Part shown: positions 8,193 through 16,822 of the stretch, piece after piece
Position numbering within the stretch: the first letter of the stretch is position 1
Layout: each line of letters opens with the position of its first letter
Source of the DNA: Halospeciosus flavus
Lineage (GTDB): Archaea; Halobacteriota; Halobacteria; Halobacteriales; Halobacteriaceae
DNA: 64,000 nt
Assembly (NCBI RefSeq): GCF_029814175.1
Contig: NZ_CP122312.1
Span: forward strand, 1,674,001-1,738,000
Direction of reading: 5' to 3'
Translations under genes and position numbers: made by a program
The notes under the pieces: generated by a model
The model's input: only the letters and a program-made list of their open reading frames with translations
Database searches by the model: none
What the model was told of the DNA's origin: nothing

Positions 8193-9146
8193 GTGAGCAC
8201 TCCCACGCCCGACCACGTCGTCCCCGCGACGGACGAGGTGGTGCACTTCGACTTCGACCGCACGCGCGACGCCGTCGTGACCGTCGAACCCGGCGACGTC
8301 GTCCAGTTCGAGTGTCGCGACGCGACGAACGGCCAACTCGGACCCGACGCGACCGTCGAGGACGTCCTCGCGATGGAAGTCGAGGGCCACGCGCTCACCG
8401 GACCCGTCGACGTCGCGGGTGCGGAACCCGGCGACGCCATCGAGGTGGAGATTCTCGACCTCGACCACGAGGGGTGGGGCGTCTCCTACTTCTACCCCGG
8501 CGAGCAGGGGTGGGGCCTCCTCGACGACGAGTTCCCCGACGCCGGCTTCCACACGTGGGACCTAGAGGGGGACACCGCGCACTTCGGCCACGGTATCGAG
8601 GTACCGATTCACGCGTTCCCGGGCGTCGTCGGCCTCGCGCCGGACGAACCCGGCCCGCACGACACCACTCCGCCCCGTCGCGTCGGCGGCAATCTCGACG
8701 TGAAACACCTGACCGAAGGCGCGACCCTCGCACTCCCCGTCGAAGTCGACGGCGGTCGTCTCTCCGTCGGCGACTGCCACGCCGCGCAGGGTGACGGCGA
8801 GGTCTGCGTGACCGGAATCGAGGCACCGATGACCGTCACCGTCCGCGTCGGCCTGCGGGAGGACGCGCGTCTCGAAGGCCCCGAGTTCGACACGGCGGGA
8901 CCGTTCACCCCCACCGGGGCGGACGAACCGATGCACGCGACGACCGGCGTCGCCGACGACCTGATGCGCGCCTCCGAGCAGGCGGTCAGCAGGATGGTCG
9001 CTCACCTCTCTGTCGAGCGCGGACTGACCCGGGAGGAGGCGTACGTGCTCTGCTCGGCCGTCGTGGACCTGAAGGTGAACCAGGTCGTGGACCGTCCAAA
9101 TTGGACGGTATCGGCGTACCTGCCGGAGTCGGTATTTCCGGAATAG
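8193..9146 (+). CDS. Acetamidase/formamidase family protein
   Basis: Predicted amidohydrolase of the FmdA/AmdA family, 317 residues, hydrolysing short amides such as formamide or acetamide. Visible family features are the early DVVQFECRDATNGQL, the central HFGHGIEVPIHAFPGVVGLAP, and SVGDCHAAQGDGEVCVTGIEAPM, which carries the conserved metal-binding His/Asp residues. The start is GTG at 8193, with CCTTTATC about 28 bases upstream, consistent with a leaderless mRNA. Its relation to the flanking sugar genes is unclear; it may simply be a neighbour. The last codons lie in a 20-base near-perfect tandem repeat (9129-9168). Confidence 0.82.
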   Translation: MSTPTPDHVVPATDEVVHFDFDRTRDAVVTVEPGDVVQFECRDATNGQLGPDATVEDVLAMEVEGHALTGPVDVAGAEPGDAIEVEILDLDHEGWGVSYFYPGEQGWGLLDDEFPDAGFHTWDLEGDTAHFGHGIEVPIHAFPGVVGLAPDEPGPHDTTPPRRVGGNLDVKHLTEGATLALPVEVDGGRLSVGDCHAAQGDGEVCVTGIEAPMTVTVRVGLREDARLEGPEFDTAGPFTPTGADEPMHATTGVADDLMRASEQAVSRMVAHLSVERGLTREEAYVLCSAVVDLKVNQVVDRPNWTVSAYLPESVFPE

Positions 9147-9168
9147 GGTCGGTATTCCCCGAATAGGC
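9129..9168. repeat. Tandem 20-bp repeat spanning the amidase stop codon
   Basis: Two adjacent 20-base units (9129-9148 and 9149-9168) both begin GTCGGTATT and end GAATAGG; 18 of 20 positions agree. The first contains the stop codon of the amidase gene, the second lies in the 32-base convergent gap before trmB. It is probably a small local duplication; each unit is also weakly palindromic. Confidence 0.75.
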
Positions 9169-9178
9169 CTGTATCGGC

Positions 9179-10270
9179 CTACGCGTCGGAGGCGTCGGGG
9201 GCGTCGACGGCCTCGACGACGACGCGGTCGGCCTCGATCTCCTCGACGATGGCACCGAACCCGCCGACCGAGACGACGTCGCCGTCGTCGGTCTCGACGT
9301 AGAGGCTCGTCTTCCCGGCGAGGCTCTGGAGCGAGCGGGGTCCGTTCTCGCCCTCCGGACCCTCGTAGTCGACGTCGACGACCTCACCGACGAAGTCGCG
9401 GTGGTGGCCCGTCTCGACGTCGTAGCCCACGACACGGACGGCGACTCGCGCGCCTTCGTCGACGAGCGGGGCGACGTCGCGCACGCAGCGACGGATCTCC
9501 AGGTAGGTACGAGGGTACTCCGAGTCGCGGTCGGTGTAGACCGTGTCCCAGAACTCCCAGAGGTTCGTGAGGAAGTACCAGAGGAAGACGTAGGCGTGGT
9601 TCCGGTCGTTGACGACGACGCCGTACTCGTCGGGACGGCGGGGGTTCGACGCGTAGCAGACCGACGTGTGGTCGGCGATGACGACGAACGGTGCGCCGCG
9701 ACTCCGTGCGCGCATCTCGGTACAGTACCCCTCGACGTCGACGCTGTCGACGTCCACGTCGCCGTCGAGCGAGTGGATCGAGAGTTGGACGTAGACGCCG
9801 CGTTCGTGTGCGCCCGCGAGTGCGTCACGGAGGCGGTCGAACTGCTCCGGCGTCAGACAGACCTGGACGTGGTGTTCGGCCGCCTCCACGAGTCCGACGG
9901 CGCGGTCGAGCACCGTATCGAAGTTGTTGACGATGGTCGCCTCGTGGTCCGCCGGGCCGGGGCGGGTGAAGCGCGCTTCGACCTCTTCGGCGGCGTCCTC
10001 CAGTTCGTCGGAGCGCGTGTGGAACTCGTCGAGGACCTCCGCCGGTGACGAGATGCGTGCGTGGAGTTTCCCCTGGTCGTAGGTCTCGACGTACCCCTCG
10101 TCCGCGAGGTCCCGGAGGACGTCGTAGATGCGCGGTCCCGGCACGTCCGCGGCGTCGGCCAGGTCGCTGGCCGACGATTCACCGCGCTCTAAGAGCGCGA
10201 CGTACGCCCGTGCCTGGTAGGGCGAGAACCCCTCCCCCTCCAGCGTCGAGACGAGTCGTTCCGTGTCCAT
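9179..10270 (-). CDS. trmB: TrmB-family sugar-responsive regulator
   Basis: Transcription regulator, 363 residues. A winged helix-turn-helix (residues 1-65: LEGEGFSPYQARAYVALLERGESSASDLADAADVPGPRIYDVLRDL) is followed by a short coiled linker (about 70-100). Next comes the TrmB ligand domain with LVEAAEHHVQVCLTPEQF, and a C-terminal beta-rich domain of about 120 residues. In Halobacterium TrmB represses or activates glycolytic, gluconeogenic and other metabolic genes depending on glucose. It closes the Entner-Doudoroff island that begins with gdh-gfcR, so two unrelated regulators flank the same pathway genes. Convergent with the amidase gene; the ATG at 10270 is preceded by TACTCG-rich sequence. 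Confidence 0.88.
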   Translation of the reverse strand: MDTERLVSTLEGEGFSPYQARAYVALLERGESSASDLADAADVPGPRIYDVLRDLADEGYVETYDQGKLHARISSPAEVLDEFHTRSDELEDAAEEVEARFTRPGPADHEATIVNNFDTVLDRAVGLVEAAEHHVQVCLTPEQFDRLRDALAGAHERGVYVQLSIHSLDGDVDVDSVDVEGYCTEMRARSRGAPFVVIADHTSVCYASNPRRPDEYGVVVNDRNHAYVFLWYFLTNLWEFWDTVYTDRDSEYPRTYLEIRRCVRDVAPLVDEGARVAVRVVGYDVETGHHRDFVGEVVDVDYEGPEGENGPRSLQSLAGKTSLYVETDDGDVVSVGGFGAIVEEIEADRVVVEAVDAPDASDA

Positions 10271-10402
10271 GTGTAACTCACAGCAGATTCGAGTAGAAAC
10301 GCGTTCTGGTTTTCCAACACCTGTTGTACGCTCCTGTACGAGTGCCGACGTGACGCGGCGTCGAGTCGGTCCCGCGAGAGACCGATGGTGGCGTCGACGC
10401 CG

Positions 10403-11983
10403 TCAGTCGTGACGGAACGCCCGACTCCCCGTGAACACCATCGCCATATCGTGTTCGTCGGCGGCCTCGACGACGTCCTCGTCGTTGACGGAGCCACCGG
10501 GCTGGACGACCGCCTCGATTCCGGCCTCGGCGGCCTCCTCGACGCCGTCCGGGAACGGGAAGAACGCGTCGGAGGCCATGACGGCGCCCTCGGCGTCCTT
10601 GCCTTCGGCGTGCTCGTCGGCCTTCATCGCGGCGAGGCGGACCGCATCGACGCGGGAGACCTGCCCCATACCGACGCCCACGGTTTCAGTCCCCTTGGCG
10701 AAGAGGATGGCGTTCGACTTCACGTGCTTGACCGTCCGCCAGGCGAACAGCAGACTCTCCAGTTCCTCCTCGGTGGGTTCGCGCTCGGTGACGACTTCGA
10801 GGTCGTCGACGGTCGGCGCTTGCAGGTCGCGCTCCTGGACGAGTCGCCCGCCGGTGAGTTTCTTCTCGGTGAAGCGCTCGGTGCGCTCGTCGGGACCGAA
10901 CGCGCCGACTTCGAGGACGCGGAGGTTCTTCTTCTCGCGGAGTTCCGCGAGCGCACCCTCGGAGTAGGAGGGAGCGACGACGACCTCCTTGAACGACTCC
11001 GTGATCTGCTCGGCGGTGGCGGCGTCACACTCGCGGTTGAGCGCGACGATGCCGCCGAAGGCGCTCATCGGGTCGGTCGAGAGTGCGTCCGCGTAGGCGT
11101 CGGCGAGCGAGTCGGCCGTCGCACACCCCGCCGGGTTCGTGTGCTTGATGACTGCGGCCGCGGGTTCCTCGAACTCCTTCACGAGGTCGAGGGCGGCGTC
11201 GGCGTCGTTGTAGTTGTTGTACGAGAGGTCCTTCGCGCCCTCGTTCAACTGGGGGGCGCCGACGACGCTGGCCTCATCGGTCGTCGCGTCGCGGTAGACG
11301 GCGGCGTCCTGGTGGGGGTTCTCGCCGTAGCGGAGTTCGTCGAAGCGGTCCTCGGAGGCCAGGCGCCGGACGGGGAAGTCGCCGCCCTCGTCGACTTCGA
11401 CGTGGACCTCGTCGCCGTCGACCTCGACCGCGCCCTCGGCGAACCACTTCACGGCGCGCGGGTAGGCCTCGAACTCGGCCTCGTAGAGGACCCGCTCTTT
11501 CAGGTCGGCCACGTCGTCGTCCTCGTAGACGGGAACCGGTTCCTGCGTGACGATGGGACCGCCGTCGACCTCTTCGGTGACGACGTGGACGGTACAGCCG
11601 GTGACGCGGACGCCCGCGTCGAGGACCTGTTCGTGGGCGTTCGTCCCGGGGAACTGCGGAAGCAACGAGGGGTGGACGTTGATGGTTGTCGGCGCCTCGT
11701 CGAGGAACGTGTCCGTGAGGACGCGCATGTAGCCGTCGAGGACGACGAGGTCGACGTCGTACTCGGAGAGCGCGTCGAGGACGCGTTCCTCGTGGGCTTC
11801 TCGACTCTCACCCTCCTCGCGTTCGACGACTTCGGTGGGTACGTCTCGCTCCTCGGCGCCCGCCAGGACGGACGCGTCGGCGTCGTTCGTCAGGACGACC
11901 TCGAAGGCGGCGCCGCCGGGCGCCTCGTCGGCGAGGTGTAGCAGGTTCCGACCGCGGTTGCTCGCCATGCCGGCTAACTTCAT
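10403..11983 (-). CDS. purNH: PurN-PurH' fusion: GAR transformylase and AICAR transformylase
   Basis: Bifunctional purine enzyme, 526 residues. Residues 1-180 are phosphoribosylglycinamide formyltransferase (MASNRGRNLLHL, INVHPSLLPQFPG, HVVTEEVDGGPIV). Residues about 200-526 are AICAR transformylase (LRYGENPHQDAAVY, NEGAKDLSYNNYND, AAVIKHTNPAGCA, DAFFPFPDG). The IMP cyclohydrolase domain that precedes this in bacterial PurH is absent, so another enzyme (PurO in haloarchaea) must close the ring. I chose the ATG at 11983, directly before the first beta strand; an in-frame TTG at 12010 would add nine residues without conservation. It diverges from purB across a 168-base gap. Confidence 0.92.
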   Translation of the reverse strand: MKLAGMASNRGRNLLHLADEAPGGAAFEVVLTNDADASVLAGAEERDVPTEVVEREEGESREAHEERVLDALSEYDVDLVVLDGYMRVLTDTFLDEAPTTINVHPSLLPQFPGTNAHEQVLDAGVRVTGCTVHVVTEEVDGGPIVTQEPVPVYEDDDVADLKERVLYEAEFEAYPRAVKWFAEGAVEVDGDEVHVEVDEGGDFPVRRLASEDRFDELRYGENPHQDAAVYRDATTDEASVVGAPQLNEGAKDLSYNNYNDADAALDLVKEFEEPAAAVIKHTNPAGCATADSLADAYADALSTDPMSAFGGIVALNRECDAATAEQITESFKEVVVAPSYSEGALAELREKKNLRVLEVGAFGPDERTERFTEKKLTGGRLVQERDLQAPTVDDLEVVTEREPTEEELESLLFAWRTVKHVKSNAILFAKGTETVGVGMGQVSRVDAVRLAAMKADEHAEGKDAEGAVMASDAFFPFPDGVEEAAEAGIEAVVQPGGSVNDEDVVEAADEHDMAMVFTGSRAFRHD

Positions 11984-12151
11984 ACGCGACTCCGGGGTCG
12001 CCACTCGCAAAGGGATTGCGGTTCCTCTCGCGAACCTATGCAGTTGTGTGTATACAACCGTGGAAGATACCGGCTACACTACGGGAACGTATGCACGTAC
12101 GTGTCCTCCGGGACCGACACGCTTTTGCGCCGCGCGGTGGGTGTTTCGACC
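11984..12151. promoter_or_regulatory. Divergent purine promoter region
   Basis: Shared upstream region of purNH and purB. TATA-like elements of similar sequence sit about 30 and 27 bases before the two starts (minus-strand CCCTTTGCGAG near 12013 and CTTTTGCGCC near 12125). In between lie the interrupted palindrome GTTGT-N6-ACAAC (about 12041-12056) and a second one around CGTATGCACGTACG (about 12089-12102). These are candidate sites for coordinated control. Confidence 0.4.
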
Positions 12152-13525
12152 ATGCCCGAACCGCTGTTCGCGGTGTCGCCGCTCGACGGCCGCTACGCGC
12201 GCTACACCGAACCGCTGCGCGACTACGCCAGCGAGGCGGCGCTGATCCGCGCCCGCGTCGAAGTCGAGGTGGAGTACCTCCTCGCCCTCGCCGACCTCGA
12301 CGCCACGCCACTCGAACTCTCGCCCGAGGAGCGCGTCGCCCTGCGCGACCTCTACGACGCCTTCGAGGAAGACGACGCCGCGCTCGTCAAGCGCATCGAG
12401 ACGGAGGGGTACGACGGCTACGACGCCACCAACCACGACGTGAAGGCCGTCGAGTACTTCGTCCGCGAGAGCGCGCCCGAACGCGCCCACCCGTGGATTC
12501 ACTTCGGACTCACCTCCGAGGACGTGAACAATCTCGCCTACCGCCTGCTCGTGCAGGGCGCCGTCGAGGACGTCCTGGTCCCCGAACTCCGCGAGGTCCG
12601 GGACGCGCTCGTCGAGTTGGCCCACGACTACGCCGAGACGCCGATGCTCGCGCGCACCCACGGCCAACCCGCCACGCCCACTACGTTCGGCAAGGAGATG
12701 GCCGTCTACGCCACCCGTCTCGGCCGTGCGCTCGGCCGCATCGAGGACGCCGTCGCGGACCTGGAGGGGAAACTCGCCGGCGCCTCCGGGGCCTACGCCG
12801 CCCACCACGTCGCCTACCCCGACGTCGACTGGCGCGCCTTCTCCCGGGAGTTCGTCCACGAACTCGGCTTCCGCCACGCCGACCCGGTCACGCAGGTCAA
12901 CCCCTCCGACGACCTCGCGGAGACGTTCGACGCCCTCCGCGCCGCCAACAACGTCCTCCTCGACCTCGATAAGGACGCGTGGCGCTACGTCAGCGACCGC
13001 TACCTCGGGCAGGAAGCCGCCAAGTCCGAGACGGGGAGTTCGACAATGCCCCACAAGGTCAACCCCATCGACTTCGAGAACTCGGAGGGGAACCTCTCGA
13101 AGGCCAACTCGGACTTCGAGTTCCTCGCCGACTACCTCACGAAGTCCCGCCTCCAGCGTGACCTTTCGGACTCGACCGTGAAACGAAATATCGGGAGTGC
13201 GTTCGCCTACTCCCTCCTGGGCTACTCGAAACTCCAGAGCGGTCTCGCCAAGGTCGTCCCCAACGCGCAGGTGATGCGCGAGGACCTGGAGGCCAACCCC
13301 GAGGTCATCGGTGAGGCCGTCCAGACCATCCTCCGTCGCGAGGGCGACACCGAGGCCTACGAACGCGTCAAGGAACTCACCCGCGGCGAGCGTGTCACGC
13401 TCGACGACTTCTACGCCCTCTTCGACGAACTCGACGTCGAGGAATCCATCCGCGAGGAACTGAAATCCCTCACCCCCGAGGGGTACACGGGCGTCGCCGC
13501 CGACCTCGCCCGCGACGTCGAGTAG
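12152..13525 (+). CDS. purB: Adenylosuccinate lyase
   Basis: Purine biosynthesis enzyme, 457 residues, splitting fumarate from SAICAR and from adenylosuccinate. The fumarase/aspartase signature GSSTMPHKVNPIDFEN supplies the mobile catalytic loop. FAVSPLDGRYARYTEP at the N-terminus, HFGLTSEDVNNLAYRL and ARTHGQPATPTTFGKE are family landmarks. The ATG at 12152 begins the conserved sequence; an ATG-less extension of the frame back to 12038 is not conserved. It is divergent from purNH, an enzyme of the same pathway, and convergent with dapE after 38 bases. Confidence 0.95.
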   Translation: MPEPLFAVSPLDGRYARYTEPLRDYASEAALIRARVEVEVEYLLALADLDATPLELSPEERVALRDLYDAFEEDDAALVKRIETEGYDGYDATNHDVKAVEYFVRESAPERAHPWIHFGLTSEDVNNLAYRLLVQGAVEDVLVPELREVRDALVELAHDYAETPMLARTHGQPATPTTFGKEMAVYATRLGRALGRIEDAVADLEGKLAGASGAYAAHHVAYPDVDWRAFSREFVHELGFRHADPVTQVNPSDDLAETFDALRAANNVLLDLDKDAWRYVSDRYLGQEAAKSETGSSTMPHKVNPIDFENSEGNLSKANSDFEFLADYLTKSRLQRDLSDSTVKRNIGSAFAYSLLGYSKLQSGLAKVVPNAQVMREDLEANPEVIGEAVQTILRREGDTEAYERVKELTRGERVTLDDFYALFDELDVEESIREELKSLTPEGYTGVAADLARDVE

Positions 13526-13563
13526 TCCCTCCTTCTCCCTGCTCTCCTCTGCTCCACACGCCG

Positions 13564-14670
13564 TCAGCCGACCAGCCGACGGAGCGCAGCGGTCACGATG
13601 TCCGCAGCGTCCTCGACTTCGTCGACGCGGACGTACTCGCGTTCGGAGTGCGCGACGGCGCCCTCTTCGTCGGAGAGGTCACCGGGGCCGAAGACGACCG
13701 TCGGTGCGTTCTTCGCGAAGTAGGACGCCTCGGTGGCCGCCCCGAACGCCCGTGGATCGCCCGCACCAGCCTCGACCAGTGCCTCGACCACCGCCGAGTC
13801 GTCGTCGGTGTCGAAGGCTTCGAGGAACGGCGTCGAGCGCTCGGCCGGCTCGACGTCGAGGCCGACCTCGTCGGGCACCTGTTCGCGGAGGGAGATCGGT
13901 AGCGCCTCGAAGAAGGCGTGCTCGGTCTCCGGCGGGACGGTCCGCCGGTCGAGGACGAGCGAGGCGTCCGAGGGGATGCGGTTGCTCGCCTCACCGCCCT
14001 CGACCTGCGTGGGCGTGAGCGTCGGCGGGCCGAGAATCGGGTGTGGGTTCGGCCCGTGTTCCTCGTCGAACGTCCGGATCGCCGCGAGCGTCTGTTCCAG
14101 CGCGGCGACGGCGTTCACTCCCGACTCGGGGTCGGCGGCGTGCGCGCCCGACCCGCGGAGGTGAACCGTACACTGGAAGCGCCCGCGCGCGGCCGTACAC
14201 GGGTCGAGACCGGTCGGTTCGCCGACGACGTATCCGTCCACGTCGGCGTCGTCGAGAGCGCCCCCACAGACGAGTGCGTCGGCGCCCAGGGACTCGGTCT
14301 CCTCGTCGGGCGTGACGGCGAGTGTGACCCGCCCCTTGTCGGGGTCGACGGCGAGGAAACCGGCGAGCAGGGCCGCGAGCGGCCCCTTCGCGTCACAGGA
14401 GCCACGCCCGCGAATCACGCCGTCCTCCCTGTCGAAGTCGAGGTGGGGCGGGACGGTGTCGATGTGCGTGTTCAGGACGTAGTGTGGCGAGTCGCCTCCC
14501 TGGTCCTCCTCGCCGGTCGTCGCGAGGACGTTGCCAGCGTCGTCTACTTCGGGGGTGACGCCGTGGGCGTCGAGTTCGTCGACGAGCAGTTCGCGCATCG
14601 CGTCGACGTCCTCGTGGGACGGCGTCTGGACTGCGCGTTCGAGGAAGTCTACGGGGTCGAAGTCCGACAT
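13564..14670 (-). CDS. dapE: Succinyl-diaminopimelate desuccinylase (M20)
   Basis: Zinc metallohydrolase of the M20 family, 368 residues, last gene of the lysine operon. It removes the acyl group from N-succinyl-LL-diaminopimelate. Motifs are LNTHIDTVPPHL (metal ligand and catalytic Asp), GRGSCDAKGPLAALLAG (bridging Asp), TPDEETESLGADAL (general base Glu), and the C-terminal His ligand in GAVAHSERE. M20 enzymes are hard to separate by sequence (ArgE, CPG2 and peptidases look alike); the operon position makes DapE the best call. Starts 27 bases after dapF ends. Confidence 0.85.
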   Translation of the reverse strand: MSDFDPVDFLERAVQTPSHEDVDAMRELLVDELDAHGVTPEVDDAGNVLATTGEEDQGGDSPHYVLNTHIDTVPPHLDFDREDGVIRGRGSCDAKGPLAALLAGFLAVDPDKGRVTLAVTPDEETESLGADALVCGGALDDADVDGYVVGEPTGLDPCTAARGRFQCTVHLRGSGAHAADPESGVNAVAALEQTLAAIRTFDEEHGPNPHPILGPPTLTPTQVEGGEASNRIPSDASLVLDRRTVPPETEHAFFEALPISLREQVPDEVGLDVEPAERSTPFLEAFDTDDDSAVVEALVEAGAGDPRAFGAATEASYFAKNAPTVVFGPGDLSDEEGAVAHSEREYVRVDEVEDAADIVTAALRRLVG

Positions 14671-14697
14671 CGAGTGAGAGAACGAGCGGGGGCCTGA

Positions 14698-15534
14698 TTA
14701 ATCGCCGTGGCCGATTCGTCGGATGGGCGTCTCCTCGGTCGCGTCGGCGTACTCGTGGGCGGTCGGCCCGGTGAGCGTGGCCTCGCCGTCTTCCTCGACG
14801 GTCACGCTGAGTGACCCGCCCGGCGGCGAGACGGTCACGGACTCGCCGTGTTCGACGTGGCCCTGGCGGGCGGCGACGGCGGCGATGGCGACGGCGCCGG
14901 TACCACAAGAGTCGGTCTCGCCCTCGACGCCGCGTTCGAAGGTACGCTGCCGGAAGCCCTCGCCGTCGGGGTCGACTTCGGCGAAGTTGACGTTCGTCCC
15001 CTCGGGGAACCGCTCGTCGTGACGGATGGCCGGCGCGACCTCCTCGACGTCGACCGCGTCCACGTCGTCGACGAACGCGACGGCGTGCGGGACGCCCGTG
15101 TTCACGGCCGTCACCTCGTAGCCGCCGACGACCTCCTCGACGAGTTCGGTGTCGCCCGCGAGTGGGACGCGCGTCGGGTGGAAGGAGACGGCGCCCATCT
15201 CGACGGTGACCTCCTCGCCGTCGACGAGGGCGCGGCGGGTGCCGGCCTGGGTGTCGAGCATGACCTCGTCGCTGCCGGTCCGCTCTGCGACCCAGCGGGC
15301 CGCACAGCGCGCGCCGTTGCCGCACATCTCGGCGGTGCCGCCGTCGGGTTGGAACAGCGTCATCACCGCGCGCGGCGGCGAGTACTTGTCTTCCAGTGCG
15401 AGGAAGAGGACGCCGTCGACGCCGATGTCGGCGCAGAGTTGTTCGGCGAACGCGCCCCGGTCGGGGACGTGGTTCTCGGCGTCTACGATCGCGAAGTCGT
15501 TACCGGTTCCGTGGTACGTTTCGTAAGGAATCAT
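14698..15534 (-). CDS. dapF: Diaminopimelate epimerase
   Basis: Cofactor-independent epimerase converting LL- to meso-diaminopimelate, 278 residues. The two catalytic cysteines are visible: Cys71 in EMCGNGARCAARW and Cys210 in TDSCGTGAVAIAAV. The N-terminal YHGTGNDFAIVDAE is the usual start. Its ATG overlaps the lysA stop in ATGA, so translation is probably coupled. In an archaeon without murein, meso-diaminopimelate serves lysine synthesis only. Confidence 0.94.
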   Translation of the reverse strand: MIPYETYHGTGNDFAIVDAENHVPDRGAFAEQLCADIGVDGVLFLALEDKYSPPRAVMTLFQPDGGTAEMCGNGARCAARWVAERTGSDEVMLDTQAGTRRALVDGEEVTVEMGAVSFHPTRVPLAGDTELVEEVVGGYEVTAVNTGVPHAVAFVDDVDAVDVEEVAPAIRHDERFPEGTNVNFAEVDPDGEGFRQRTFERGVEGETDSCGTGAVAIAAVAARQGHVEHGESVTVSPPGGSLSVTVEEDGEATLTGPTAHEYADATEETPIRRIGHGD

Positions 15535-16778
15535 GCTTGCCAGACCTCCGTGTCCGTGATGTCGGCGACCGTCTCGCGCCGACGGGCGAGGGAGGCGTCA
15601 CCCGCCTCCAGTGCGACCGCCGCGGGTCGGGGTCGCGAGTTGTACTGGTTGGCCATCTCGATGCCGTAGGCGCCCGCGTTGCCCACGGCCAGCAGGTCGC
15701 CACGCTCGACGAGCGGCAGGTCGCGGTTCTCCCCGAGGACGTCGGCGCTCTCGCAGACCGGGCCGACCACGGACGTCGGTTCGACCGAGCGGTCGGCCGC
15801 GTCGGCCGCGACGTTCGCGATTGGGTGGTAAGCGTCGTAGAGCGCCGGGCGAATCAGCGTCGTCATGCCGGCGTCGACGCCGGCGATGAGCGTCTCGCCC
15901 GCCGGGTCCGCCTTGACCGTGTTGACCTCGGTGAGGAGGACACCCGCGTCCGCGACGAAGTAGCGCCCGGGTTCGACGACGAGTTGGGCGTCCACGCCCG
16001 CCAGTGCCGACCGGACGTTGTCCGCGACGGCGTCGAGGTCGAGGGGTTCCTCGGACTCGTGGTAGGGGACGCCGAACCCGCCGCCGACGTCGACGAACTC
16101 CAGGTCGACCGGGAGCGTGGAGACGACTTCCGCGAGGTACTCGACCACGCGGCGGTGAGACTCCAGGTCGTCGTTCGAGACGCCGCTCCCGACGTGGGCG
16201 TGGACGCCGACGACGTCCATGCCGTAGTCCTGCGCCTGCTCGACGACCGCGGCGGCGCGGTCACCGGGGACGCCGAACTTCGCGTCCGCGCCCGTGGCGA
16301 CGTCCTCGTGGTGGCCCGCGCCCACGCCGGGGTGGACGCGCAGGCAGAATCGACCGTCGAATCCGCGCTCGGCGAGGCGGTCGACCGTGTCCGCGGCGCC
16401 CGCCGTGATCGTGAGGGCGGGTTCCTCCTCGGCGAGGTCGACGACGTAGTCCAGGTCTTCTGCCGGTGGGTTGACCGCCGTGTAGTGGACGTCTTCGGGG
16501 TCGAACCCGGCGGCGACGGCGCGCTCGACCTCGCCGGCGGACGCACACTCCGCGCCCGCGCCGGCGTCCGCGACCGCCGAGAGGACGTCGCGGCCGGCGT
16601 TGGCCTTCACCGCGTACAGCACCTCGGCGTCGGGGAACGCGTCGAGGATGCGCGCGTAGTTCTCGCGCACGCGGTCGAGGTCGGTCACGTACAGCGGCGT
16701 GTCGTACTCGTCGGCGAGGCCCCGGAGACGGGTCTCGGACCAGTCGGACAGCCGCCGAATCGCCGGATTCTCCTCCAT
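15531..16778 (-). CDS. lysA: Diaminopimelate decarboxylase
   Basis: PLP enzyme of the alanine racemase-like fold III family, 415 residues, making lysine from meso-diaminopimelate. The PLP-binding Lys58 is in LYAVKAN. HAHVGSGVS, FVDVGGGFGVPY, EPGRYFV and the active-site Cys in GPVCESADVLGENRDLP are present. The ATG at 16778 is preferred over an in-frame TTG eight codons upstream. It follows dapD by 44 bases and overlaps dapF by four. Confidence 0.94.
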   Translation of the reverse strand: MEENPAIRRLSDWSETRLRGLADEYDTPLYVTDLDRVRENYARILDAFPDAEVLYAVKANAGRDVLSAVADAGAGAECASAGEVERAVAAGFDPEDVHYTAVNPPAEDLDYVVDLAEEEPALTITAGAADTVDRLAERGFDGRFCLRVHPGVGAGHHEDVATGADAKFGVPGDRAAAVVEQAQDYGMDVVGVHAHVGSGVSNDDLESHRRVVEYLAEVVSTLPVDLEFVDVGGGFGVPYHESEEPLDLDAVADNVRSALAGVDAQLVVEPGRYFVADAGVLLTEVNTVKADPAGETLIAGVDAGMTTLIRPALYDAYHPIANVAADAADRSVEPTSVVGPVCESADVLGENRDLPLVERGDLLAVGNAGAYGIEMANQYNSRPRPAAVALEAGDASLARRRETVADITDTEVWQA

Positions 16779-16822
16779 GTTAACTCGATCTGTAGTTGTC
16801 AATGGTTCTCAAGGCACTTCAA

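Noticed and set aside
12038..12151. Extended N-terminus for purB
   Set aside because: The added sequence covers the divergent promoter and the conserved PurB start (PLFAVSPLDGRY) begins at the ATG at 12152.
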